Source: CALKJU01 sp046349355 (lineage in GTDB: Bacteria; Pseudomonadota; Alphaproteobacteria; Geminicoccales; Geminicoccaceae). From it: DNA of 64,000 nt. The number at the start of each line of letters is the position of its first letter. Position 1 is the first letter of the stretch. Position numbers and translations under genes: made by a program. The notes below the pieces were generated by a model that was not told where the DNA came from, searched no databases, and was given only the letters and a program-made list of their open reading frames with translations. Shown here in pieces: positions 9,144-17,856 of this stretch. The stretch covers positions 186,001-250,000 of the forward strand of contig JAXMCM010000014.1 of NCBI GenBank assembly GCA_046349355.1, read 5' to 3'.

Positions 9144-10801
9144 CAGCCGCGCCCGTACACCCGGCGGGCGGTGGCGGCATCGATCAGGCCGTCCGCGAGA
9201 TCGGCGTCGACGAGCTCGGGCGCCCGGCTGCGGGGGTCGCCCCAGCCGCCGCCGGCGCCGGTGACCACGACCATCCGCTCGCCACGCCGCAGCGGGGTCA
9301 GCCTGAGCCGGGCCGCCTCGCGGACACCGCTGCCCTGGACCAGCTCGACGCGGTTGACGCCACCCTCGCCGCCGCCGGCGAGCCCCCAGGGGCGGACCCG
9401 AGACCGCCCGACACTGGCGTAGACCACGCCGTCCTCGGCCAGCATCTCGTAGTCGCGGATGACCCCGAGCCCGCCGCGGCGCTCGCCATGCCCCGCCGCC
9501 TCGGCCGTGTTCAGCGCATAGCGGCGGATCCGCAGCGGCAGCCGGGCCTCGAGCAGCTCGACCGAGTGGTTGTAGGTGTCGCCGTCGGTGGTGGCGATCA
9601 GGCCGCTCTCGCCGTCGCCCGACGGATGGGCGCCCCAGCCGCCGACCTGCGGCTCGATGTGGACGAAGGTCTCGCCGGTGGCCGGGTCGGTCCCGCACAG
9701 ATAGTGCGCGCACAGGGAGAGGTAGCTGCCGGCGCCGAGCCGATCGGGCGCCAGCGGCGCCAGCGCCTTCCAGACCAGCTCCGAGGCGTGCGCCGTGCCC
9801 TCGTAGTACCAGCCCGTCGGCGCCGGCTTGACGGCGCTGAACACCGTACCGTCCGGGATCACCACCTCGACCGGCCGGAACCAGCCCTCGTTCGACGGGG
9901 CGGACGGGTCGACCAGCGCCTTGAACACGGTCTTGACCGCCGACAGCAAGGCACCCCGGGCGCAGTTCACGGGCCCCCGCCGCTGCGGGGCGCAGCCGCT
10001 GAAGTCGCAGGTCATCCGGTCGCCGGCGATGGTGACGACGACGCGGATCGGGATCGGCTCGTCGACCGAGCCGTCGCCATCGATCTGGTCCTCGGCCGTG
10101 TAGACCCCGTCCGGCAGGTCGCTGACGGCTGCCCGGCCCTGCGCCTCGGACGCCTCGAGGATGCCGGCGAACGTCGCCAGCACCCGTTCGATGCCGTAGC
10201 GCCCGGCCATCTCCAGCAGCCGCGACTCGCCGAGCCGCACCGCGGCAAGCTCGGCCTCGAGGTCGCACAGGGAATGCCCGGGCAGGCGGACATTCTCGGT
10301 GATCAGGCGGACCAGGTCCTCCTGCCGCTCGCCGCGGCGGTAGAGGCGGACCAGCGGCAGGCGCAGGCCTTCCTGGAAGACCTCCGAGGCGTCGGGGGCA
10401 AGGCTGCCCGGCACGCTGCCACCGACCTCGCTCCAGTGCGCCACGGCAATCGCGAACGCGACCAGGCGACCATGGACGAACACGGGCTTGATCAGCGCCA
10501 TGTCGGCCGAATGGGTGCCGCCCTCGTAGGGATCGTTGGTGATGAAGACGTCGCCGTCGGCGATGCTGTCGCCATGACGGCCCAGCACGGCCCGCACCTG
10601 CGTCGCGAAGGTGCCGGTGAACAGGGTGATGCCGTTGTTCTGGGCGACCAGCTCGCCGGTCGCGTCGCAGATGCCGGTGGCGAAGTCGAGGACCTCGTAG
10701 ATCACCGGGCTCATGCTGGCCCGCGCCAGCACCACCCCCATCTCGTCGACCGCGGCCAGCAGCTTGCCGCGGATGATCTCTCGGGTGACGGCCTCGCTCA
10801 C
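9143..10801 (-). CDS. hyuB: Hydantoinase/oxoprolinase subunit B (second copy)
   Basis: A 552-residue HyuB-type subunit. Landmarks are the FTGTFATQV and TNDPYEGGTHSADM region in the first quarter and the glycine-rich C-terminus GAGGGWGDP. GTG at 10801 is the start: it forms a GTGA overlap with the stop of the upstream cupin, and the conserved start of the family (EAVTREIIRGKL) follows at once. Upstream in-frame sequence is the cupin read in the wrong frame. It is predicted to pair with the adjacent HyuA. Confidence 0.87.
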   Translation of the reverse strand: MSEAVTREIIRGKLLAAVDEMGVVLARASMSPVIYEVLDFATGICDATGELVAQNNGITLFTGTFATQVRAVLGRHGDSIADGDVFITNDPYEGGTHSADMALIKPVFVHGRLVAFAIAVAHWSEVGGSVPGSLAPDASEVFQEGLRLPLVRLYRRGERQEDLVRLITENVRLPGHSLCDLEAELAAVRLGESRLLEMAGRYGIERVLATFAGILEASEAQGRAAVSDLPDGVYTAEDQIDGDGSVDEPIPIRVVVTIAGDRMTCDFSGCAPQRRGPVNCARGALLSAVKTVFKALVDPSAPSNEGWFRPVEVVIPDGTVFSAVKPAPTGWYYEGTAHASELVWKALAPLAPDRLGAGSYLSLCAHYLCGTDPATGETFVHIEPQVGGWGAHPSGDGESGLIATTDGDTYNHSVELLEARLPLRIRRYALNTAEAAGHGERRGGLGVIRDYEMLAEDGVVYASVGRSRVRPWGLAGGGEGGVNRVELVQGSGVREAARLRLTPLRRGERMVVVTGAGGGWGDPRSRAPELVDADLADGLIDAATARRVYGRG

Positions 10802-11103
10802 GCTCCGCCCGGCGCCTTCACTTCGACCTCGATGAACGCGAACTCGTAGGCATTGTCGTTGATGACGTCGTGCTCGACGCCGGCCTGCCGGTAGTAGGGC
10901 TTGCCGACGGCGAGCTCGCCGTAGCTCACCGCCCCGCCGGGCCCGACGAGCTTGAGCCGGCCTGTGGTCAGCGGGGTGACGATGTAGTCGTACTCGTGCC
11001 GGTGCCAGCCGGTGGCGGCACCCGGCGCGAACCGCCACTCGGTCACCCGCACCCTGTCGTTGTCGATGAAGACGGTCGGCACCGCGGTACCCGCCTCGGC
11101 CAT
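10798..11103 (-). CDS. Small single-domain cupin in the hyu operon
   Basis: A 101-residue protein with one cupin barrel. The first motif contains His34 and His36 (GWHRHEYDY), and a later His lies in AGVEHDVIND, so a metal site is plausible. It sits between two Hyu pairs, four bases after the upstream HyuA and overlapping the downstream HyuB by four bases, so it is firmly within the operon. It may bind the substrate or handle a step such as isomerisation; nothing in the sequence settles this. It does not resemble the gamma subunit of acetone carboxylase. Confidence 0.78.
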   Translation of the reverse strand: MAEAGTAVPTVFIDNDRVRVTEWRFAPGAATGWHRHEYDYIVTPLTTGRLKLVGPGGAVSYGELAVGKPYYRQAGVEHDVINDNAYEFAFIEVEVKAPGGA

Positions 11104-11107
11104 CGTC

Positions 11108-13186
11108 CTACCCTTCCCTGGTCAGCACGTAGGTGCCGGTCTCGTGCAGCACCGACTTCCAGCCTGGCTCGAGCACGATCGTCGTTGTCGGCTCCTCGAT
11201 CACCGCCGGCCCGCTGACCACCTCGCCGGCAGCAAGCTTCGTGCCGTCGTAGACGGCGGCGCTGGTGACGGTGCCGTCCTGGGCGAAGATCATCGGCCGC
11301 TCGCCCTTGCGCGCCGCGGCCGCCGAGCCGCCGCCCGAGACCCGGCTCTGCTTGGGCTTGCTGACGCGGCCGAACAGCGTGCTCTCGATGTTGACCACCT
11401 CGACGCCGCTCTGCGGCTCGCAATAGGTGAACAGCTGCTCGTGGCGGGCGTGGAAGGCCTGCTTGATCGCCTCGAGATTGGCGCTGGTGAAGTCGAGCTT
11501 GCCGATGTCGACGGTGCACTCGTGCACCTGGCCGACGTAGCGCATGTCGACCGAGCGCTGGTAGTCGATGTCCGGAGGCGCGAAGCCGTCCTCGGCCAGG
11601 GCCTCCCGTCCCGTCGCCTCGAGCCGGCCGAACAGCGCCTGGACGTGGCCGAGCTGCTCGTTGTCCTCGAGGCGGATCGGGTAGCTCGCCATGAAGTTGT
11701 ACTTCACGTCGGAGATGATCTGGCCGTAGGCGCACAGGCCCGACGCCAGCTTGGGCACGAGCACCGTGCCGATGCCCATCTCGCGGGCGAGTGCCGTGAT
11801 GTGCGCGGCCGAGGCGCCGCCGCCCACCACCAGCACGAAGTCGCGCGGGTCGTAGCCGCGCTCGACCGACACGCGGCGGATGCCGTTCACCATGTTGTTG
11901 TTGACGATGGTGAAGATGCCGTAGGCGGCGCGCTCGACGCTGATGCCCAGCGGCTCGGCGACCTTGCTCCTGATGGCAGCCCGTGCCCTGGCGACGTCGA
12001 GCGGCATCTTGCCGGCGAGCAGGCCCTCGCCGCTGAGGTAGCCGAGGACAAGGTTGGCGTCGGTGACCGTGGGCTGCTCGCCGCCCTGGCCGTAGCAGGC
12101 CGGACCGGGCACGGCGCCGGCCGACTGCGGGCCGACCTGCAGCAGGCCCAGCTCGTTGATCCAGCCGATCGAGCCGCCGCCGGCACCCAGCGTCTCCACC
12201 TGGATCATCGGCACCCCCAGCCGGTAACGCTGGAAGTCGATGTTCTTGCTGATGTTGGTGCGGCCGTCCTTGGTCAGCGTGATGTCGAACGAGGTGCCGC
12301 CCATGTCGACGGTGATGATGTTCTGCTGGCCGAACGGCTCGGCGACGAACAGGCCGGCCTGCGGTGCGGAGGCCGGGCCGGAATTGATGGCGTAGACCGC
12401 CTTGGCCGAGGCCACCGAGCCGATGGCGAGGCCGCCGTTGGACTGGAAATAGCGCACCGGATAGGTGGCACCGCGGTTGCGGAACCAGCCGTCGACCGAG
12501 TCGCAGTAGCGCTTGAGGATCGGGCCGAGATAGGCGTTGAGGATGGTCGTCGAGGTCCGGGTGTACTCGCGGACCTGCGGGTAGATGTCGCTGCCGACCG
12601 ACAGGAAGAGGTCGGGCGCCATCTCGCGGACGATGGCGGCGGCGCGCTGCTCGTGGGCGGTGTTCAGCACCGACCAGACGAACGACACGGCGATGGCCTC
12701 GCAGCCCTCGGCCTGGAAGAAGCGCACCGCCTCGCGGACATCGTCCTCGTTCAGCGGGGTGCGCACCTCGCCGGTCGAGATCACCCGCTCGCGGATCGGC
12801 CGGCGCAGGTAGCGCGGCACCAGCATGACCGCCGGCGGGTACTGGTGGTCGTAGCGGTAGCCGTCCTCCTTGTGGCCGAGGCGGATCTCGATGCTGTCCT
12901 CGTGCCCGGCGGTGCAGATCAGGCCGACCTTGACGCCCTTGTGCTGGAGCAGCGCGTTCAGCGCGACGGTCGTGCCGTTGATGCACAGGTCGCAGTTGGA
13001 GACGATGTGGTCGATGCTCTCGCCGAGGTCCTCGGCGATCAGCAGCAGGCCGGTCGAGATCGCCCGCGTCGGATCGGCTGGGGTCGAGGGCGTCTTGTAG
13101 AGCCGGACGCGGCCGGTCTCGTCGGCGAGCACGAAGTCCGTGAAGGTCCCGCCGGCGTCCACGCCGAGCCGGTACTTGGTCCGCAT
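11108..13186 (-). CDS. hyuA: Hydantoinase/oxoprolinase subunit A (first copy)
   Basis: A 692-residue HyuA-type subunit: DAGGTFTD phosphate loop near residues 10-17, a DMGGTSFDI second loop, GAGGGSIGWI and VGPQSAGAVPGPACYG. It is only moderately similar to the HyuA at 7113-9143, with a different central region, so this is an old duplication or a separately acquired pair rather than a recent copy. It starts 42 bases after the HyuB at 13229-14986, with which it should form an enzyme. The C-terminal part (AVIEEPTTTIVLEPGW) is complete. Confidence 0.88.
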   Translation of the reverse strand: MRTKYRLGVDAGGTFTDFVLADETGRVRLYKTPSTPADPTRAISTGLLLIAEDLGESIDHIVSNCDLCINGTTVALNALLQHKGVKVGLICTAGHEDSIEIRLGHKEDGYRYDHQYPPAVMLVPRYLRRPIRERVISTGEVRTPLNEDDVREAVRFFQAEGCEAIAVSFVWSVLNTAHEQRAAAIVREMAPDLFLSVGSDIYPQVREYTRTSTTILNAYLGPILKRYCDSVDGWFRNRGATYPVRYFQSNGGLAIGSVASAKAVYAINSGPASAPQAGLFVAEPFGQQNIITVDMGGTSFDITLTKDGRTNISKNIDFQRYRLGVPMIQVETLGAGGGSIGWINELGLLQVGPQSAGAVPGPACYGQGGEQPTVTDANLVLGYLSGEGLLAGKMPLDVARARAAIRSKVAEPLGISVERAAYGIFTIVNNNMVNGIRRVSVERGYDPRDFVLVVGGGASAAHITALAREMGIGTVLVPKLASGLCAYGQIISDVKYNFMASYPIRLEDNEQLGHVQALFGRLEATGREALAEDGFAPPDIDYQRSVDMRYVGQVHECTVDIGKLDFTSANLEAIKQAFHARHEQLFTYCEPQSGVEVVNIESTLFGRVSKPKQSRVSGGGSAAAARKGERPMIFAQDGTVTSAAVYDGTKLAAGEVVSGPAVIEEPTTTIVLEPGWKSVLHETGTYVLTREG

Positions 13187-13228
13187 CGAGGGCTGGTTCC
13201 TTGCGCCTGGGCGTTGCTGTCGGGCGGT

Positions 13229-14986
13229 CTATTCGGCGGCGACGGAGGTGGCACGCAGCCGCGAGGTCGCGGCCTGGTCGACCACGAATGTCACCGGGTC
13301 GACGACGACGCCGTACTCCTCGCGCGCCGCCTCGACCGAGACCAGGCCGTTGCGCAGGTCGGCCAGGACGCGCTCGACCGGCCGCTGCAGCGGATCGCCG
13401 TAGCCGCCGCCGCCCGGGTTATGGTTGGCGATGCGCTCGCCCGGATTGATGGTCTCGATGATGTTCTTGCGGACCGTCTCGGTCCCGCCGTTGCGGTAGA
13501 TCTCGATCCGCCCGCACTTGCGGTCGACGAACTTGCTCTGCGCCCCGGCCGCACCCACCGCCGGGATCCGTCGGCCCTCGCCGAAGGCGATGAAGGTCAT
13601 CGGCTTGTCGAGCGGCTCGACCTCCCACTTGGTGCCCGAGCCGCCGCGGAACCGCCCCGCCCCGCCGCTGTCGGTCATCAGCGAGTAGCGGTGGATGATG
13701 ATCGGGTAGGAGTACTCGAGCAGCTCGATGTCCCCGGACTCGAGCGCACCGAAGCAGCACTCGGGCCCGCAGGCGTGCCAGCCGTCCTGCAGCGGGGTGG
13801 CGCCGGCGCCCGAGATGATCGAGGCCAGCACCATCGTCACATATTCCTCGTCGTGACGGGTGTCCCAGCCGGCGACGTTGCAGCCGTTGGCATGGCCCCA
13901 GGACGCGCTCACCCGGTCCGGGGCCGCCGCCTCGAAGGCGAGGCGCACGGCGTCCGCCAGCGTCTCCATCGGCGTGGTCGTGCAGTTGACGTGCGGCGCC
14001 GGCTCGACCGCGTTGCACAGCGACCCCTTGGGACCCATGTCGACGGTCACGCAGCGGTAGAGGCCCTCGTTGTAGGGCGGCGGCAGCTGGGCGAACATCA
14101 TCACGCCCAGGTAGACGCCCGAGTGCGAGTTCCCCTCGTAGGAGTTGATGAAGTAGGGAACCTGCGGCGGGCTGTCGATGCGGATGTGGCAGCTGTCGCC
14201 CTTGATCGTCACCGTCGCGGTGATGGTGATGTCGCCGAACCCGTGGCCTGCGTCCTCGAGCACCGCCTTGCCGGTGTAGGTCCCGTCCGGCACCGTCGCC
14301 ATGATCGCCCGCATCTGCCGGTCGGCCATGGCCATCAGCTCGTCGATGCAGGCCTGGACTTCCTCGACGCCGTACTTGTCGAGCAGCGCCACGAGGTTGC
14401 GCTCGCCGACCTGGCAGGCGCCCAGCATGGCGTTGAAGTCGCCCTCCTGGTCGCGCCGCGCCCGCATGTTGGTGAGGATGAGGTTGAGCACGTCGTTGCG
14501 GCGCTTGCCCCGGTCCCAGATCTTCACCGGCGGGATGCGCAGCCCCTCGGCGTAGATCTCCTTGGCGTTGGGGTTGTAGCTCGCCGGGACCGGCCCGCCG
14601 CAGTCGGTGACGTGGCCCTTGCAGACCGTCCAGAACACCAGCTGGTCCTTGTAGAAGACCGGCTTGTACATGCAGATGTCGACGATGTGGCTGCCCATGT
14701 AGGCCGGGTCGTTGTGCAGGAAGACGTCGCCCGGATGGACATCGCCCTCGAAGTACCTGGCCACCGCCTTCATCGCCGGGATCAGCGAGCCCAGATGGAT
14801 CGGGATGTCCTGGCCCTGCAGGATCATCTCGGGCCGGTGATTGAACAGCGCGTTGGAGTAGTCGTGGGCGAGGTTGAAGACCGAGGAGCGCGCCGTCTTC
14901 TCCAGCGTCACCGTCATCTCGCGCTGCGTCGTCTCGAGCACGCCACGCACGACGGAAAGCGTGATCGGGTCGATCGGACGGGACAT
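13229..14986 (-). CDS. hyuB: Hydantoinase/oxoprolinase subunit B (first copy)
   Basis: A 585-residue HyuB-type subunit beginning with the family signature DPITLSVVRG. Other marks are LHNDPAYMGSH at about one fifth of the length, GGAGRFRGGSGT in the C-terminal half, and the NPGGGGYGDP end block. It is the first gene of the operon. The in-frame ATG at 14986 is supported by the conserved start and by a GAGGAAATC ribosome-site-like stretch. An A/T-rich palindrome lies about 50 bases upstream and may regulate the operon. Confidence 0.88.
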   Translation of the reverse strand: MSRPIDPITLSVVRGVLETTQREMTVTLEKTARSSVFNLAHDYSNALFNHRPEMILQGQDIPIHLGSLIPAMKAVARYFEGDVHPGDVFLHNDPAYMGSHIVDICMYKPVFYKDQLVFWTVCKGHVTDCGGPVPASYNPNAKEIYAEGLRIPPVKIWDRGKRRNDVLNLILTNMRARRDQEGDFNAMLGACQVGERNLVALLDKYGVEEVQACIDELMAMADRQMRAIMATVPDGTYTGKAVLEDAGHGFGDITITATVTIKGDSCHIRIDSPPQVPYFINSYEGNSHSGVYLGVMMFAQLPPPYNEGLYRCVTVDMGPKGSLCNAVEPAPHVNCTTTPMETLADAVRLAFEAAAPDRVSASWGHANGCNVAGWDTRHDEEYVTMVLASIISGAGATPLQDGWHACGPECCFGALESGDIELLEYSYPIIIHRYSLMTDSGGAGRFRGGSGTKWEVEPLDKPMTFIAFGEGRRIPAVGAAGAQSKFVDRKCGRIEIYRNGGTETVRKNIIETINPGERIANHNPGGGGYGDPLQRPVERVLADLRNGLVSVEAAREEYGVVVDPVTFVVDQAATSRLRATSVAAE

Positions 14987-15032
14987 CGCGATTTCCTCAT
15001 GGACCGGCGGGGGCGCTGACCCGGGGACGATC

Positions 15033-15042
15033 TTTGATCAAA
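15033..15042. promoter_or_regulatory. A/T-rich palindrome upstream of the hyu operon
   Basis: TTTGATCAAA is a perfect 10-base palindrome placed 47-56 bases before the HyuB start, in the 86-base gap to the Dabb gene. It stands out in a region of about 70% GC. GntR- and FNR-type operators often have similar TTGAT/ATCAA arms, but no regulator gene is adjacent, so it is only a candidate operator. Confidence 0.3.
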
Positions 15043-15072
15043 ACGGGCGAGTCAAGGCGACCCGCCTGCGGG

Positions 15073-15381
15073 TCAGACCTCCAGATCGACCACCAGGACG
15101 CCGTCCCGGCCGCCCTCGGCGCAGGCGCAGAGCCGTCCCCCGGCGCTGATATGGTCGGGGTGGACGAGGTAGGCGTCGCGCGCCGCCGTGTCGGCGAAGT
15201 CCATGGTGAAGCCGTGCGTGTAGCCGCGGGCGATGCCCTCCGGGCTGAGGTCCGGTCCGGCGCTCATGGCACGAAAGCCGGGCAGCACCTTCTTGAGGCC
15301 CGCGAGCTCGGCGAACACGGCCTCGAGCTCGCCCGGACGCAGGTCGGAGCGGGCCTTCAGCAGGACGATGTGGCGGATCAC
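15073..15381 (-). CDS. Dabb-family protein (stress-responsive alpha/beta barrel)
   Basis: A 102-residue protein with the dimeric alpha/beta barrel (Dabb) pattern: start IRHIVLLKAR, a middle GYTHGFTMDFAD, and YLVHPDH near the end. Members are small dimers of uncertain function; some are enzymes on polyketide or aromatic intermediates. It lies 22 bases downstream of the GMC oxidoreductase on the same strand, so the two are likely co-transcribed. Confidence 0.85.
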   Translation of the reverse strand: MIRHIVLLKARSDLRPGELEAVFAELAGLKKVLPGFRAMSAGPDLSPEGIARGYTHGFTMDFADTAARDAYLVHPDHISAGGRLCACAEGGRDGVLVVDLEV

Positions 15382-15403
15382 GGTGCTTCTCCCTGGGGGC
15401 GGC

Positions 15404-17002
15404 TCACGGCAGCGGCGTCGCCCGGTTGCCCTTGATGAGGTCGCTGGCCTTCTCGCCGATCATGATCGACGCGGCGTTGGTGTTGGAGCTGATCAGGCGC
15501 GGCATGATCGAGCTGTCGGCGACGCGCAGGCCGTCGATGCCGCGGACGCGACAGTGCGGGTCGACGACCGCCATCGCGTCGACGCCCATCTTGCAGGTGC
15601 CGACCGGGTGGTAGTCGGTCTTGCCGAAGCGCCGCGCATGCGCCTCGAGATCGGCACGCGTGGTCGCCTTCTCGCCCGGCAGGTGCTCGCGCTTGATGAA
15701 CTTGCGCAGCGCCGGCTGGGCGGCGATCTCGCGGGTCATCTCGAAGCCGCGGATCGAGCATTCGAGGTCATAGGGCTCGGCCCAGTAGTTCGGGTCGATC
15801 AGCGGCGGCACCGACGGATCGGCGCTCTGCAGCGTGACGCTGCCCCGCGAGCGCGGCCGCAGGTGGCAGGAATTGATCGTGCAGCCGTAGCCGTCGAGCG
15901 GCGGCACGCCCGCCTCGAGGCCGGCCCCTGGCAGGAAATGGAACTGGATGTCGGGATGGGCCTGCCCGTCGTCGGCCCACCAGAAGCCGCCGGCCTCCGC
16001 CAGGTTCGAGGTCACCGGGCCATTCCTGAACAGCATGTACTGCAGCCCGGCCCAGAGCATCCGGTGCGGGCGCGTGTGCCTGTCGTAGCTGTGCGGGCCG
16101 TTCAGCTCGTGGATCGAGTAGACGTCGATGTGGTCCTGCAGGTTCTTGCCGACCCCCGGCAGGTCGTGGACCACCGTCACACCGAGCGCCTTCAGCTCGT
16201 CCGCCGGTCCGATCCCCGACAGCATCAGCAAGCGCGGCGAGCCGACCGCACCGGACGAGACGATCACCTCGGTCGAAGCCTGCGCCGTCTGCTCCTGGCC
16301 ATGCCTTCGGTACTCGACGCCGGTGGCCCGGCCGCGCTCGACGACGATGCGGGTGACGAAGCACTCGGTCTGCACCGTCAGGTTCGGCCGTCCCATCACC
16401 GGCCGCAGGTAGCCGACGGCGGTGCTGCAGCGGCGCGAGCCGCGCTGGGTCACCTGGTAGAGGCCGCAGCCCTCCTGCCGCTCGCCGTTGAAGTCGGGAT
16501 TGAACGGCATGCCGGCCTCCTGGCCGGCGCGGACGAAGGCCTTGCTCAGCGGGTGGGGCGAGACCAGGTCGGAAACGCCGAGCGGGCCGCCGACGCCATG
16601 CCACTGGTTGGCCAGCCGCTCGTTGTCCTCCGAGCGGCGGAAATAGGGCAGGACATCGGCGTAGGCCCAGCCCTCGCAGCCCTCTTCCTGCGCCCAGGCG
16701 TCATAGTCCAGCGCGTGGCCGCGCGTGAACACCATGGCGTTCACCGAGCTGCCGCCGCCGAGCACGCGCCCCTGCGGGAAGACCATCTGGCGGTCGCCGG
16801 CGTGGCGCAGCGGTGCCGTGCTGTAGCCCCAGGTCAGCGGGCCGCCGGTCATCTTGTAGAAGCCGACCGGCATGTGGATCATCCGGTCGGTATCGGGCGG
16901 GCCCGACTCGAGCAGCAGGACCTTCGCGTCGGGAAGCTCGCTCAGCCGCGCCGCCAGGGCGCAGCCGGCCGAGCCGCCGCCGACGATGACGTAGTCGTAC
17001 AC
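15404..17002 (-). CDS. GMC-family FAD oxidoreductase (choline/alcohol dehydrogenase type)
   Basis: A 532-residue flavoenzyme of the glucose-methanol-choline family. The N-terminus has the FAD loop VGGGSAGCALAARL at residues 7-20, then GRVLGGGSSVNAM, and the C-terminus has the catalytic histidine in YHPVGTCKMG and the second catalytic residue in SSNTNAASIMIGEKA. It oxidises an alcohol to an aldehyde; choline itself is not proven. No signal peptide is seen, so it is cytoplasmic. Length is normal for the family. A hairpin separates it from the upstream operon. Confidence 0.88.
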   Translation of the reverse strand: MYDYVIVGGGSAGCALAARLSELPDAKVLLLESGPPDTDRMIHMPVGFYKMTGGPLTWGYSTAPLRHAGDRQMVFPQGRVLGGGSSVNAMVFTRGHALDYDAWAQEEGCEGWAYADVLPYFRRSEDNERLANQWHGVGGPLGVSDLVSPHPLSKAFVRAGQEAGMPFNPDFNGERQEGCGLYQVTQRGSRRCSTAVGYLRPVMGRPNLTVQTECFVTRIVVERGRATGVEYRRHGQEQTAQASTEVIVSSGAVGSPRLLMLSGIGPADELKALGVTVVHDLPGVGKNLQDHIDVYSIHELNGPHSYDRHTRPHRMLWAGLQYMLFRNGPVTSNLAEAGGFWWADDGQAHPDIQFHFLPGAGLEAGVPPLDGYGCTINSCHLRPRSRGSVTLQSADPSVPPLIDPNYWAEPYDLECSIRGFEMTREIAAQPALRKFIKREHLPGEKATTRADLEAHARRFGKTDYHPVGTCKMGVDAMAVVDPHCRVRGIDGLRVADSSIMPRLISSNTNAASIMIGEKASDLIKGNRATPLP

Positions 17003-17072
17003 CCGCGCCTCCGACTCCCCGACCTGCGTTGCAGGGCGTCATGTCACGGGACGGGAGGTCCAGCAAGGCTGC

Positions 17073-17098
17073 GCCGCACCGGCGGATGCCGGCGCGGC
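17073..17098 (-). terminator. Hairpin after the sulfotransferase/EMC3-like operon
   Basis: An 11-base stem with one mismatch and a four-base loop lies in the 107-base gap after the stop of the EMC3-like gene and before the GMC gene (minus-strand direction). There is no clear T-run after it, so termination efficiency is uncertain. Confidence 0.4.
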
Positions 17099-17109
17099 AC
17101 GGCCGGCCC

Positions 17110-17856
17110 TCAGGCGATCTTGAAGGCGAACTTCACGAACAGCGACACGATGATCAGGCTGACGAGATAGACGAACAGCCAGCCATGCATCCAGGACGGC
17201 CCGACCGACCAGAGCTCGCGCGACGGCACCGCCAGATGAATGGCATCGACGGCCGCGGAATCGGGCAGATAGCCGGCCTCGTTGCCGAGCAGGACGTTCC
17301 ACCAGACGCGCTTGTGCACGATCGTCGGCGGCGTGGCCGTGGCCGGGGCGGCGAAGATCGTGCCGGTCGAATCGGCGACCTGATACTCCCCGCCCGGTGC
17401 CGGCCAGGCGATGGCCGAAGGCTCGGCGGCCGGCGGCGTGAGCTGGAGCGCCACGTCCGCCGGTTCGGCGGTGACCGGCACCGGCGCGCCTGCCGGCGGG
17501 GCCACGGTGTCGTAGGTTGCTGCCAGCCAAGCGAGCACGAAGATCACCGGGATACCGGACAGCATCGCCGGCAGTGTCACCTTGCCAAGCACGCGGAACG
17601 ACAGCTTCAGGTTCTCGAGGGCCAGCCGTGCCGCCTCGCCGGCGTCGTCGGCCTGCTGCACCGAGCCGCGCAGCTGGCGCGCCTCGCCCTGCATCGCCTT
17701 GATCGACCCCTGGTTGGACATCAGCACGTACAGCATCATGGCGAGGAGGCCGCTGACGGCGCCCCACAGGGCGACGCGCACGACGTCCGGAAGCCAGAGG
17801 AAGTAGCTGTCGATGCCGCCGAGAAGGGGATAGGCGAGGTTCAGCAGCCCATTCAC
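17110..17856 (-). CDS. Membrane protein resembling EMC3/TMCO1 (DUF106, Oxa1 superfamily)
   Basis: A 248-residue membrane protein. It has a first helix at about residues 22-46, a charged, coiled-coil-like cytosolic stretch at about 47-88, a second helix inside LPAMLSGIPVIFVLAWLAAT, a roughly 100-residue extracytoplasmic loop rich in Ala/Pro, and a C-terminal helix ending in KFAFKIA. This order, helix / coiled coil / IPxxxxxxWL helix / W-rich terminal helix with a basic end, is what I know of archaeal DUF106 and eukaryotic EMC3/TMCO1 membrane insertases. The assignment is from pattern memory, not a search. GTG 17856 overlaps the upstream gene stop (GTGA). If correct, it would be an unusual bacterial relative of YidC. 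The long loop is atypical. Confidence 0.6.
   Translation of the reverse strand: MNGLLNLAYPLLGGIDSYFLWLPDVVRVALWGAVSGLLAMMLYVLMSNQGSIKAMQGEARQLRGSVQQADDAGEAARLALENLKLSFRVLGKVTLPAMLSGIPVIFVLAWLAATYDTVAPPAGAPVPVTAEPADVALQLTPPAAEPSAIAWPAPGGEYQVADSTGTIFAAPATATPPTIVHKRVWWNVLLGNEAGYLPDSAAVDAIHLAVPSRELWSVGPSWMHGWLFVYLVSLIIVSLFVKFAFKIA

Noticed and set aside
7113..14986. The hyu operon as acetone or acetophenone carboxylase
   Set aside because: The small gene is a cupin rather than a gamma subunit, and both A/B pairs are equally compatible with other hydantoinase/oxoprolinase activities.
11012..15019. A 1335-codon open frame on the plus strand across the hyu genes
   Set aside because: It is antisense to two complete HyuA/HyuB genes, has the Arg/Asp/Gly/His-rich composition of a mirrored high-GC frame, and shows no recognisable domain.
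17110..17856. Calling the membrane protein YidC
   Set aside because: It has three rather than five or six helices, lacks the YidC core motifs, and has the N-terminal coiled coil typical of the DUF106/EMC3 branch.
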